Made by a program: the position numbers and the translations under genes
Shown: one piece after another, positions 44,739 to 52,802 of the stretch
How positions within the stretch are numbered: the first letter of the stretch is position 1
Layout of the letters: each line of letters opens with the position of its first letter
Notes under the pieces: generated by a model
Databases searched by the model: none
What the model was told of the DNA's origin: nothing
Seen by the model: only the letters and a program-made list of their open reading frames with translations
Source of the DNA: an uncultured Succiniclasticum sp.
GTDB lineage: Bacteria > Bacillota > Negativicutes > Acidaminococcales > Acidaminococcaceae
Length of the DNA: 64,000 bases
Assembly (NCBI GenBank): GCA_902801365.1
Contig: CADCHY010000006.1
Location: forward strand, 244,801 to 308,800
Reading direction: 5' to 3'

Positions 44739-45497
44739 TTATTCTCTGGCTGCAGTCTTCTCCGTCGCTTCTTCCAGCGTGAACAAAATACTCTGGCCGT
44801 GCTGTTTCCAGTACGGTGCCAATACGTTGGACATGATGGATGTGACCGTATCTTGGTCCATGGGATCAAACACGCCCTCAAAGATCAGATTGAAACGGTC
44901 CAGCAGCATCTGCATAGTCAGCGTGTTATATACGATGCCCATGACCTTCTCATCTACGTACAACGGCAGGTAGCCATTCTGCTGAAAAGCTTCCTGCGCC
45001 GCTTTTTCATCGGTACGCTGCTCGATCTGGTCGGCGATGTGCTGGGGCAACAGCGTTTCCGCCATCTCCAGCAGCCTGTGCTGTACAATGCCGACCCGCG
45101 TCCGCATTTCTTCCTTCTGCTCAGGGGTCATTGGATCGTCCTCTTTCCGGTCCGCCGTATCTTCCTTCAGCATGGCTTCCATGGCGTCCAGTTCTTCTTT
45201 CAGATACTGGTACAGCATCAGTGAACCGGAAGGAACCATGAAGCCTTTGATGGCGATGGGCTGCAGCAGCGACATATTTTCCGTAAACTGCTTCAGCATT
45301 TTCGCCACGTCTTCTATGGCCTGTTTGTCCTTACCCTGCTGTAAAAAATCCTGCATATAGGAAGGCTGTACGATCTGTTCTACAATTCGTTTTACATACT
45401 TTTCTGCCTGATGCAAGCAGCACACCCCCAACTGTTCTGTCCGGAACCGTTCAAAAGCAGCCTGCCTGTGCCTGCTTTTTCTTCCCGGCCCCTGCAT
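44739..45497 (-). CDS. Conserved-looking cytoplasmic protein of unknown function
   Basis: Up to 252 residues, mostly helical, with no signal peptide and no motif I recognise. Sequence such as KYVKRIVEQIVQPSYMQDFLQQGKDKQ and a Glu/Asp-rich turn (ADRKEDDPMTPEQKEEMRTR) is seen. The annotated ATG at 45497 has no SD. A GGGGG run before a GTG/TTG near residue 25-28 could be the real start. It follows the fumarase terminator, so it has its own promoter (TTACAAT near 45518). Confidence 0.5.
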   Translation of the reverse strand: MQGPGRKSRHRQAAFERFRTEQLGVCCLHQAEKYVKRIVEQIVQPSYMQDFLQQGKDKQAIEDVAKMLKQFTENMSLLQPIAIKGFMVPSGSLMLYQYLKEELDAMEAMLKEDTADRKEDDPMTPEQKEEMRTRVGIVQHRLLEMAETLLPQHIADQIEQRTDEKAAQEAFQQNGYLPLYVDEKVMGIVYNTLTMQMLLDRFNLIFEGVFDPMDQDTVTSIMSNVLAPYWKQHGQSILFTLEEATEKTAARE

Positions 45498-45529
45498 TAA
45501 TTCATATAATTATTGTAACATAAAAGAAT

Positions 45530-45562
45530 GCCTCTGTCATTGCGAAAACGCAGGACAGAGGC
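45530..45562 (-). terminator. Terminator of the fumarase operon
   Basis: GCCTCTGTC and GACAGAGGC form a 9-bp stem with an inner TGCG/CGCA extension; followed on the minus strand by ATTCTTTT. Confidence 0.85.
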
Positions 45563-45613
45563 AGATTCGTATTCTTGGTTTTCAAAGCGCAGATAAATTA
45601 TATACGCAGGTTT

Positions 45614-46177
45614 TTATTTCAGCAGTTCCGCATACTTGGCAATTTCCAGTTTGTACACATCGTTGCCTTCAATGTCGATTCCCACGATGGCGGGAAAATC
45701 CACCACTTCGTAATGACGGATAGCTTCCGGTCCCAGGTCTTCAAAGGCAACCATTTCTTCACTGCGGATAGACTGGGAAATAACTGCCGCCGCTCCGCCG
45801 ATGGCCACAAAATAAACCGCATGATGTTTTTTGCAGGCTTCCACCACCGCATCGTTGCGGAAGCCTTTGCCGATCATTCCCTTCATGCCCTGCTCGATCA
45901 TAGTGGGAGTGTATTTGTCCATGCGGCCGCTGGTTGTCGGGCCGGCGCTTCCCACTACTTCACCCGGTTTGGTCGGCGAAGGGCCTACATAATAAATCAC
46001 GTTGCCTTTTACGTCGAAAGGCAGCGCTTCACCCCTGCCCAGCGCTTCGTACATGCGCTTGTGGGCGGCATCCCGGGCTGTATAGATTGGACCTGTGATC
46101 CGGACAAAATCGCCGGCGTGCAGGTTTTTTACGGTTTCTTCCGTCAACGGAGTCGTAATATATTTGATTTCGCTCAT
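45614..46177 (-). CDS. fumB: Fumarate hydratase class I, beta subunit
   Basis: 187 residues. TPLTEETVKNLHAGDFVRITGPIYTARDAAHKRMYEAL and GPTTSGRMDKYTPTMIEQGMKGMIGKG are the family blocks; the small subunit completes the [4Fe-4S] active site with the alpha subunit. The pair hydrates fumarate to L-malate, or acts on L-tartrate in related enzymes. Starts 15 bp after the alpha gene. The symbol follows two-subunit fumarase naming and is not certain. Confidence 0.88.
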   Translation of the reverse strand: MSEIKYITTPLTEETVKNLHAGDFVRITGPIYTARDAAHKRMYEALGRGEALPFDVKGNVIYYVGPSPTKPGEVVGSAGPTTSGRMDKYTPTMIEQGMKGMIGKGFRNDAVVEACKKHHAVYFVAIGGAAAVISQSIRSEEMVAFEDLGPEAIRHYEVVDFPAIVGIDIEGNDVYKLEIAKYAELLK

Positions 46178-46192
46178 AATGTTACCTCCTCC

Positions 46193-47038
46193 TCAAATGG
46201 TCGCTTCGGAACGGCGGGCCGCATGACAGTTAAAGATTACTGCGCAGGGCATGCCGCCGATGTGAGTGGGAGCGTATTCCACGTTCACAGCCAGGGCCGT
46301 GGTCTTGCCGCCTAAACCGGCAGGGCCTACGCCGGTCTTATTCACCAGCGCCAGCAGGTCATCTTCCAGTTTTGCATACTCGGGGTTGGCGTTATGCTCG
46401 CCGATCTTACGGGCCAGGGCATATTTTGCCAGTTCCGTAGCTTTTTCCGCGTTGCCGCCCACGCCTACGCCAACCGTAACCGGCGGACAGGGGTTGGGAC
46501 CTGCGGTCCGGACTGCTTCCAGTACAAAGTTGATGATGCCTTCCAGTCCGTCAGCAGGTTTCAGCATGCGCAGCTGGGACATGTTCTCGCTGCCGCAGCC
46601 TTTTGGTAAAATAATAAGATGTACCTTATCTCCCGGCACGATACGGCAGTGGATGATGGCGGGCGTATTGTCCTGGGTGTTTTTGCGAAGGAAGACGGGA
46701 TCGTCTACGGAAGATTTACGCAGATAGCCTTCCGTATAGCCTTTGGCCACACCGGCATGGATGGCTTCCCACAGGTCGCCGCCGGTAAAATGTACTTCCT
46801 GACCGATATCAATGTAAACGACGGTCAGGCCTGTGTCCTGGCACAAGGGCACCTGCTTTTTGTTAGCCAGTTTCGCGTTTTCGATGATGGTGTCCAGAAC
46901 CTGGCAGCCTAACGGCGAAATCTCTTCTTTCCGTGCAGCCTCCAGTTTTTTCAGTACGCCTACCGGAAGGTTGTTGCAGGAATCAATGCAGCATTCCGCT
47001 ACTGCCCTGGTCACTTCTTTTACGTCGATGTCTCTCAT
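46193..47038 (-). CDS. fumA: Fumarate hydratase class I, alpha subunit
   Basis: 281 residues. Fe-S ligand region VPLCQDTGLTVVYIDIGQEVHF, GYTEGYLRKSSVDDPVFLRKNTQDNTPAIIHCRIVPGD, GCGSENMSQLRML and GVGVGGNAEKATELAKYALARKIGEHN. The three Cys of the [4Fe-4S] cluster are visible. Oxygen-sensitive, fitting an anaerobe. AAGGAGG SD. Downstream of yfcE and rdgB on the same strand. Confidence 0.9.
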   Translation of the reverse strand: MRDIDVKEVTRAVAECCIDSCNNLPVGVLKKLEAARKEEISPLGCQVLDTIIENAKLANKKQVPLCQDTGLTVVYIDIGQEVHFTGGDLWEAIHAGVAKGYTEGYLRKSSVDDPVFLRKNTQDNTPAIIHCRIVPGDKVHLIILPKGCGSENMSQLRMLKPADGLEGIINFVLEAVRTAGPNPCPPVTVGVGVGGNAEKATELAKYALARKIGEHNANPEYAKLEDDLLALVNKTGVGPAGLGGKTTALAVNVEYAPTHIGGMPCAVIFNCHAARRSEATI

Positions 47039-47064
47039 GTAGGTGATCCCTCCTTATATAATTA

Positions 47065-47553
47065 TTACACTTCTATAAATTCTACCGCGGGCATCTGCCC
47101 TCTGTTTAACGTTAAGACGGCAAAGCTTCCCCGGTTCTTCCCTCTGGGCCGGGACGGGCTGCCGGGATTCAGCAGCCAGATGCCGTTTACCTGTTTAAAT
47201 ACAGAGATGTGGGTATGCCCGAAGATCACGATATCCTGTTCCAGGTTCTGCCCCCACCAGGCCAGTTCGTTGATTTCCCTGGTTTCTCCCATATAGAGGT
47301 GACCGTGGGTGACCCAGAGTTTGTATCCTTCGATATTCAGAAAGCAGTCCGGGTTAACTTCTACCGGCCCCCGCATCACATCACAGTTGCCGGATACCGC
47401 ATATACTTTCAGGTTTGTCATATTGTGCAGCGCGTTGGCGTCCATGGCGTAATCGCCGCAATGGATCCAGCATTCCACCGGCGGCGCTGTGGCCAGCGCT
47501 TTCCGTAAGGATGCCATGCTGCCATGAGTATCACTGATAATTCCTATTTTCAT
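47065..47553 (-). CDS. YfcE/MJ0936-type metallophosphodiesterase
   Basis: 162 residues with the calcineurin-like metal motifs in order: GIISDTHGS, HCGDYAMD, SGNCD, VTHGHLY, FGHTH. Small phosphodiesterases of this type act on nucleotide or artificial phosphodiesters with Mn2+. No SD is strong. Following rdgB within 120 bp is the usual Firmicute order (rph-rdgB-yfcE). Confidence 0.87.
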   Translation of the reverse strand: MKIGIISDTHGSMASLRKALATAPPVECWIHCGDYAMDANALHNMTNLKVYAVSGNCDVMRGPVEVNPDCFLNIEGYKLWVTHGHLYMGETREINELAWWGQNLEQDIVIFGHTHISVFKQVNGIWLLNPGSPSRPRGKNRGSFAVLTLNRGQMPAVEFIEV

Positions 47554-47673
47554 ATTCTTTTTAAGAGACCTTTTGTCGTATCCTGTCGTTTATTACTTGA
47601 TTTACGTTCTAAAGCGCGTCCTGTTTTTCAGGCTTGCATTTCTTCCCTGTTACCGGTTTTCTTACAATCCCTG

Positions 47674-48420
47674 TTACTGGTTTGCTGCCGCATCCGGCTT
47701 TGGCTCCACCGGTAATTTCGTTTCCTGTTTCGGCTTCCCGTTTTGCTGTTCAGCCTTGCCGTTCTTCGCCTGCTGCTCCTGCTGTGCCTTCCGTCCCTGT
47801 CTGTCCGGGCGTTTGCCACCGTTCTTGTTATTGGCGGTCTTTTTCCACATGGCAATCAGCTTGCTCACAGCCTTGCCTCTGTGGCTGATCTTGTTTTTCT
47901 CTTCCGGTGTGGCTTCCCCCATACCTTTGTGCAGTTCCGTAGACCAGAAGAGCGGATCGTAACCGAAACCGTTTTCTCCCAGCGGTTCGTGCAGCAACAT
48001 GCCTTCACAGCTGCCGTCCGTCTCCGCCACGATCCGGCCGGTGGGATTTGCTACTGCCAGCGCACAGCGGAACCGGCAGGTCCGGGTGATCTGGAATTTC
48101 ATCTGCTGCAAAAGCAGATCATTGTTCTGCTTGTCCGTCGCGTCGTCGCCGGCAAAACGCGCGCTGCGCACACCGGGGGCGCCGTCCAGGGCCTTCACTT
48201 CCAGACCGCTGTCATCCGCCAGGCAGAATTCTTTTAAATTCTTCGCATAGTAGGCAGCCTTGATTTTGGCATTTGCCGCAAAGGTCCTGCCGTTCTCGTT
48301 AGGCGGCGGCAGCGGCGGATAATCCGCCAGACATTTCAGTTCAACGGGCAGCTCTTTAAACATTTCTTTAAACTCATCCAGCTTGCCTAAGTTGGATGTT
48401 GCAATCACCAGCGTTCCCAT
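47674..48420 (-). CDS. rdgB: RdgB/HAM1 non-canonical purine NTP pyrophosphatase with C-terminal tail
   Basis: 248 residues from ATG 48420 (AGGAGG 5 nt upstream). Hydrolyses ITP, dITP and XTP to monophosphates to keep them out of nucleic acids. Core motifs: VIATSNLGKLDEFKEMF, LADDSGLEVKALDGAPGVRSARFAG, GENGFGYDPLFW, SHRGKAVSKL. After about residue 198 there is a 50-residue tail rich in Lys, Gln, Asn and Pro that the family normally lacks; it is low-complexity and probably disordered. Confidence 0.9.
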   Translation of the reverse strand: MGTLVIATSNLGKLDEFKEMFKELPVELKCLADYPPLPPPNENGRTFAANAKIKAAYYAKNLKEFCLADDSGLEVKALDGAPGVRSARFAGDDATDKQNNDLLLQQMKFQITRTCRFRCALAVANPTGRIVAETDGSCEGMLLHEPLGENGFGYDPLFWSTELHKGMGEATPEEKNKISHRGKAVSKLIAMWKKTANNKNGGKRPDRQGRKAQQEQQAKNGKAEQQNGKPKQETKLPVEPKPDAAANQ

Positions 48421-48498
48421 GCGTTCCTCCTGCATGTGTTAAAAGTGTAAATCACAGCGTATAATCAGCACTGTTTGTACAAAACTGCGAAATCCAAT

Positions 48499-49029
48499 CT
48501 ATTTAAGCAGTTTCTGTAATTCTTCTCTCGTCAATAAGATGTTCTCTTTGTTATGGAACAGTTCCATCCGACCCCGACGCTCCACATACAGGGCGAATTC
48601 CACATCCGGTATTCCCAGCAGTGCCTCTTCGGCCGTCTTTTTGCCGTTGCGCGGCGTAACTTCAAAGGTCACGGTCAGATGGCCTTTTTCTCCCGGTGGC
48701 ACAAGACGCGCTTCAAAATAATCGTCGGTACGGGGAGCGGCCGGGTGGTTTACCCTGGCCCGCATCAACGCGCCGTTGTACTGCTCGTCCGGCAGATAAA
48801 TACGGACAAAGGCATCCAGGAAGATCCCTTCATCGCGGCTTTTGTTATCATAGGGCACATCAACGCTGAACTCGATTTTATCTTCTGATTTGGAAACCAG
48901 TTTTGCCTGGGTGCGTTTCTCTTTGTAAAACACCAGCAGCTTATCGGCCGAGGCATGTTTAGAAATCAGCTGCAGCGTAAACAGGATCACCAGTACGATC
49001 AGTACCAGAATAATGCCTAATACTATCAT
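48499..49029 (-). CDS. Membrane-anchored protein of unknown function
   Basis: 176 residues. One N-terminal transmembrane helix (MIVLGIILVLIVLVILFTLQLI), then a soluble domain with alternating strands. Family not recognised; it looks like a signal-anchored cytoplasmic or periplasmic beta-rich domain. SD AAGGGGG. It lies between the CofE-like gene (12 bp) and rdgB. Confidence 0.55.
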   Translation of the reverse strand: MIVLGIILVLIVLVILFTLQLISKHASADKLLVFYKEKRTQAKLVSKSEDKIEFSVDVPYDNKSRDEGIFLDAFVRIYLPDEQYNGALMRARVNHPAAPRTDDYFEARLVPPGEKGHLTVTFEVTPRNGKKTAEEALLGIPDVEFALYVERRGRMELFHNKENILLTREELQKLLK

Positions 49030-49041
49030 GTTCTGTCCCCC

Positions 49042-49683
49042 TTACGCCTTACGGTAATTTTTGATGATACAGATCGGCGTTTTCTGGCTGGCATTGCCGA
49101 AGGGGTTGTCGATCAGGATTTTGGAAACTTTGTCCGGATCCACCCCGTCAGTCCAGCCGATGATGGCCGCCCGTTTCAGGTCGTTCACGTCGGCGATGAC
49201 CGCGCCGTAGACGCCGCAGGCCTCTTTCATTTCCTTCACGACTTTGAAAGGATCCTTTGGCCCGTACACGATATGTTTGTCATACGGCGGCATGGTCCCA
49301 GTCACGTCATCGATGAGCCGTGCCTGATAGCCTGCCATCTGATAGAATACACCTTTTTTCCCCAGCAGCTTGGTCACTGCGCCCACAATAAAGGCCCACA
49401 GCACCTTTGCATTGCTTTCCGTATCGATAAGCGCCTGCATGCAGTACCAGCCGCTGATGCTCCCGTAAGATGGAAAGAAATGGCACAGGGTCTTGGCCAG
49501 AAAGCCCGGTTTGAATTCCTCACAGCGCATGGCCATCCCCTGGGTAATCGCCACCACGCTTTCCGCCGCGCAGATTACGTCGTCCGGTCCGTACTTGCCT
49601 TTTCCGTATTCCTTCACCGCTTCCACGATATCATCCCGGGAAGTCAGGATACGTGTGGGCACCGGTATAATTTCATATTCCAT
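49042..49683 (-). CDS. CofE-like (F420-0:gamma-glutamyl ligase family) protein
   Basis: 213 residues. EIIPVPTRILTSRDDIVEAVKEYG, DVICAAESVVAITQGMAMRCEEFKPG, IADVNDLKRAAIIGWTDGVD and DNPFGNASQKTPICIIKN fit the CofE fold (PF01996). True CofE adds glutamates to coenzyme F420, but no F420 biosynthesis gene is here. Many Firmicutes carry stand-alone CofE-like proteins of unknown substrate. Start at 49683 has AGAGG upstream; the ORF start at 49704 has none. Confidence 0.7.
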   Translation of the reverse strand: MEYEIIPVPTRILTSRDDIVEAVKEYGKGKYGPDDVICAAESVVAITQGMAMRCEEFKPGFLAKTLCHFFPSYGSISGWYCMQALIDTESNAKVLWAFIVGAVTKLLGKKGVFYQMAGYQARLIDDVTGTMPPYDKHIVYGPKDPFKVVKEMKEACGVYGAVIADVNDLKRAAIIGWTDGVDPDKVSKILIDNPFGNASQKTPICIIKNYRKA

Positions 49684-49717
49684 GAATACACACACCTCTT
49701 GCATTAATTGTTAATAA

Positions 49718-50140
49718 TCAAATTTCTCCGGCTTTTTCCTTCAGATAGAGCGCGTTGATCCTGTCAAACCATTCTGCCGGAAGACGGACTATTTTCCCCT
49801 TTTTGTCTGTAAAGACATTGGTAGTCGTGCCTTCCACAAAAACCGTGCCATTGTTTGCGTCAATCACTTTATACGCAAAAACCATTTTGGCCCGGTTAAA
49901 CTCCAGCATGGTCGTCTGCACTTCGTATTCGTCGTCAAAACGGGAAGAATGCTTGTATTTCACATTAAGTTCCCGAATGGGAAACACGATGCCGTCGTCC
50001 ATCATCCGGTTCAGGTCCACGCCGCAGGCACGCAGCCAGGCTACCCTTCCCATCTCCATCCAGGGAAGGTAATTGGCGTGGTAAACCACTGCCATCAGGT
50101 CCGTTTCTCCAAACCGGACCCGGTCACGAATCGCTATCAT
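49718..50140 (-). CDS. YbgC-like acyl-CoA thioesterase (hotdog fold)
   Basis: 140 residues. RVRFGETDLMAVVYHANYLPWMEMGRVAWLR is the family signature, with the catalytic Asp in ETDLMAVVYHANY. Hydrolyses short- or medium-chain acyl-CoA. SD GGAGG. Its promoter lies near 50247-50252. Confidence 0.87.
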   Translation of the reverse strand: MIAIRDRVRFGETDLMAVVYHANYLPWMEMGRVAWLRACGVDLNRMMDDGIVFPIRELNVKYKHSSRFDDEYEVQTTMLEFNRAKMVFAYKVIDANNGTVFVEGTTTNVFTDKKGKIVRLPAEWFDRINALYLKEKAGEI

Positions 50141-50246
50141 AAAAGCCTCCGGAACTGCCAGGGAAGCACAAACTCATTTAACCAGTATTTCCTCGCGTTG
50201 TATTTCCCTGAAAAATCACTGTTGCTATTTGCAAAATTACCATAAT

Positions 50247-50252
50247 ATTATA
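50247..50252 (-). promoter_or_regulatory. Possible extended -10 of the ybgC-like gene
   Basis: Minus-strand TGGTATAAT with no strong -35, about 105 nt before the start codon, just past the trmO stop. Confidence 0.45.
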
Positions 50253-50284
50253 CCAAATATTCCGGCGTTTGTACACATATTCTG

Positions 50285-50971
50285 TTATTCCACGCGCACT
50301 ACTGTCAATACGCCATCCTGTATTCTGAATTTGATTTCCTTACCTGCAAAACCGAAACCGTATACCCTTTCAGGGTCATTCTGATAATGCGGCGCCGGGT
50401 TTTCTTCCAGCACGCCCAGCAGTGCCTCTCTTTTTTCCTCCGGAATGATTTCCAGTAATTCTTTTGGAAAAACCACCTGAACTTTTTGGTAAACTACCTG
50501 GCCGGCAAAGCCGTCCACCGCATCCGGGTGGGAATCAGCAAAGGCCAGATAGGGTTTGATATCCAGAATCGGCGTACCGTCCATCAGGTCAGCACCGCTT
50601 ACATAAATCACCGGCCCTTTCGGCGTGTCCGGTTCAATCTTTTTGATTTTTACAGAAGAAAGACCGATGGCGTTGGGGCGGAAAGGCGAACGTGTCGCGA
50701 ACACTCCCACCCGTTTATTGCCTCCCAGCCGGGGCGGCCGCACTGTCGCGGACCATTTGCTCCGCACCGCCTCAGAGAATTGCCAGATGATCCATAAGTG
50801 GGAAAAGCCTTCCAGACCGCGAATCGCTTCCGCCTGGGCAAATTCCTTCTCAAACTCAATGCGGGCTTCCAGCGTGTCCACGATGCCGCTCTGCCGCGGC
50901 ACACCAAACTTGCTGGCAAAATCCGTGCGGATATGACCGATGATTTTTACCGGGAATAACTCTGTTGACAT
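50285..50971 (-). CDS. trmO: tRNA m6t6A37 methyltransferase TrmO (TsaA/YaeB family)
   Basis: 228 residues. KFGVPRQSGIVDTLEARIEFE, GFSHLWIIWQF, VGVFATRSPFRPNAIGLSSVKI and GADLMDGTPILDIKPYLAFADS are diagnostic. Adds the N6-methyl of m6t6A in tRNA-Thr(GGU) using SAM. SD AAAGGA. The t6A theme recurs in tcdA here. Confidence 0.92.
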   Translation of the reverse strand: MSTELFPVKIIGHIRTDFASKFGVPRQSGIVDTLEARIEFEKEFAQAEAIRGLEGFSHLWIIWQFSEAVRSKWSATVRPPRLGGNKRVGVFATRSPFRPNAIGLSSVKIKKIEPDTPKGPVIYVSGADLMDGTPILDIKPYLAFADSHPDAVDGFAGQVVYQKVQVVFPKELLEIIPEEKREALLGVLEENPAPHYQNDPERVYGFGFAGKEIKFRIQDGVLTVVRVE

Positions 50972-51039
50972 GTTTCTGTCCTTTCAAAATTTGTCGAGGT
51001 ATTAAAGAGTTGAGTAAAACATTGTACTTGTCTACATAA

Positions 51040-51067
51040 AAGCAGCCTGCCATACGGCAAGCTGCTT
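51040..51067 (-). terminator. Terminator after the repeat protein gene
   Basis: AAGCAGCcTGCC and GGCAaGCTGCTT form a stem with a 4-nt loop; on the minus strand TTTT follows. 17 nt past the stop. Confidence 0.8.
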
Positions 51068-51084
51068 ACATATTCCTATTCAAC

Positions 51085-52533
51085 TTATCCAAAAGACAGT
51101 ACGCCCGGCAAAGCGCTTACCGCCCCTTTCACTTTATCCTTCAGGCCGTTCCAGCCTTTGCCGATGCTTTGTCCGGCGTTGCCAAAGAAATCCGAGATAC
51201 TGCTGCCCCAGGATTTGATTGTGCTGCCGGCGCTGCTTCCCCAGCTTTTCACGGTGCTTTTAGCGCTGCTGCCCCAGGACTTCATGGTGCTTCCGGCACT
51301 GCTGCCCCAGTCTTTTACGGTCTCGCCGACACTGGTCCCAAAGGAAACCGCGCCGTCTTTGGCTCTGGTCACGGCTTTGGCCGCTTCTTCCGTCAGTTTG
51401 ATATCGCTTTCCTGTTCCATGCTGTCCAGGGCTTTCTGTACATCGTGGATATTCAGCACAGTAGCTACCGTGCCGCCCAGGAAGCTTTCAAACTCCGTGA
51501 TAATCCGGACTTTCAGTTTCTCATCCATGGTAGCATTGATGGATTCGCCGATGCGGCTTCCGATCTTCTCACCAAAATAGGCACCCAGCAAAGCGCCGTT
51601 GATGGTAATGGATCCCAGGCTGATGCCGCCGGTGGCACCTTCCAGAGCGCCGCCTGCCGCTGTTCCCGCTGCCGTTCCGGCCAGGAAGCCGATTTGTTTG
51701 TAGTCAAAACCGGCCAGCATGCCGATCAGGGAGGTCATGGCCGTATCCGTCAGCTTGTCCACGCCTTCCTTGCCGGTGATGATACCCTTTTTCACTTTTA
51801 AAACAGTTTTGGCTTCTTCCGCTGCATTGATGGCAATCATGGTGAGCTGCCGGGGCGCTGCCTGGTTCATGATGGAAATCCGGCCGCTGTCCGCAGCCAG
51901 CACCAGGCCAACCGCTACAGCGGTTTTAATGCCGCTGTCCCGGTCCTGTTCCAGATCCTCCCGCATAAGGCGGGCTTCCCTGTCGCTCAGCGCCTGGCCT
52001 TTCCAGTTTTTGCCCGCAATGGTAAAACCGTTGTTGCGGCCGTTGCTGGTCACTTTCGGCGCGTCACCGGTCAGTTCAACCGCCTTGGTAATATATTTCT
52101 TCAACTGTCCGTCCATCCAGCTCTTCTTGCTTTCGCCGTTTTTCATGGCTTCAGCCAGAGAGCGGTTCTGTTCTTCCGTTTCCCGGATGGTGTCCTGGAT
52201 TTCCAGGGAGATTTCCGTCACACGGCTCTTGGAAGCGTTCTCCATTTTTTCCTGCAGAACCTTTTCCGACCAGGCTTCCACGGACAGGGACGCATCCTTT
52301 TCCGCAAAGCTCACCAGAGCATCGGAGACCGCTTTCTGGATCCGGTCAGCGTCCTGGGCCGTCAGTACATCCTCCAGGGAGCTCATGGTCTTCCTTTCCG
52401 GCAAAGAACCCAGATTCAGCGAACCCTGCTTGTTTTCACCGGTATTCGTATTATCGGAAGGGGCTTCTCCCTCAGCAAAGGCGATGCCGCAGAACAGGCA
52501 GAACGAAAGAATCAACGCAAACAACTTTTTCAT
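51085..52533 (-). CDS. Secreted glycine-zipper protein with WGSS tandem repeats
   Basis: 482 residues. Signal peptide (MKKLFALILSFCLFCGIAFA). A helical N-half (50-160) is followed by a glycine-zipper stretch (about 282-330: AGTAAGTAAGGALEGATGGISLG...) that could insert in a membrane. The C-end carries four 11-residue repeats of the type xSWGSSAxSTxK (405-450), then an amphipathic end. I do not recognise a family. A surface, pore-forming or membrane-bending role is a guess. SD AGGAGG; monocistronic, with its own terminator. Confidence 0.65.
   Translation of the reverse strand: MKKLFALILSFCLFCGIAFAEGEAPSDNTNTGENKQGSLNLGSLPERKTMSSLEDVLTAQDADRIQKAVSDALVSFAEKDASLSVEAWSEKVLQEKMENASKSRVTEISLEIQDTIRETEEQNRSLAEAMKNGESKKSWMDGQLKKYITKAVELTGDAPKVTSNGRNNGFTIAGKNWKGQALSDREARLMREDLEQDRDSGIKTAVAVGLVLAADSGRISIMNQAAPRQLTMIAINAAEEAKTVLKVKKGIITGKEGVDKLTDTAMTSLIGMLAGFDYKQIGFLAGTAAGTAAGGALEGATGGISLGSITINGALLGAYFGEKIGSRIGESINATMDEKLKVRIITEFESFLGGTVATVLNIHDVQKALDSMEQESDIKLTEEAAKAVTRAKDGAVSFGTSVGETVKDWGSSAGSTMKSWGSSAKSTVKSWGSSAGSTIKSWGSSISDFFGNAGQSIGKGWNGLKDKVKGAVSALPGVLSFG
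51206..51337. repeat. 33-bp tandem repeats, four copies
   Basis: Units begin at 51206, 51239, 51272 and 51305 (each starting CCCCAG), about 70-80% identical to each other. They encode the 11-residue WGSS repeats in frame within the protein at 51085-52533. Coding repeat, not a CRISPR. Confidence 0.85.
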
Positions 52534-52758
52534 CGGCGTCCTCCTTTCTATCTTTTGAACTATGCATATCATTAAGTTTACTTGTTATGAAAATTATTAA
52601 CTTTACTTATTATATCATATTTTAAAAACATTTAGCATTATTTCTGTTTTTCCGCCTGCATACTAAAATAAAAATATGTTTTTTACATGGCAGAATGAAT
52701 CCATGAAGCAAACATGAAAAAAGTTTTTATATTGCAAAACTGTTTTCGAATGAAAAAA

Positions 52759-52794
52759 CCTGCAGAAGGAAAAGTTGCCTTTGTCCTCTGCAGG
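52759..52794 (-). terminator. Terminator of the PEP mutase/ICL-superfamily gene
   Basis: CCTGCAGAGGA and TCCTTCTGCAGG pair (one bulge), followed on the minus strand by TTTTTT. Confidence 0.85.
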
Positions 52795-52802
52795 TCATGA
52801 TT

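Noticed and set aside
51206..51337. Possible CRISPR-like array
   Set aside because: The units are contiguous 33-bp tandem repeats without spacers and they stay in frame inside a secreted protein.
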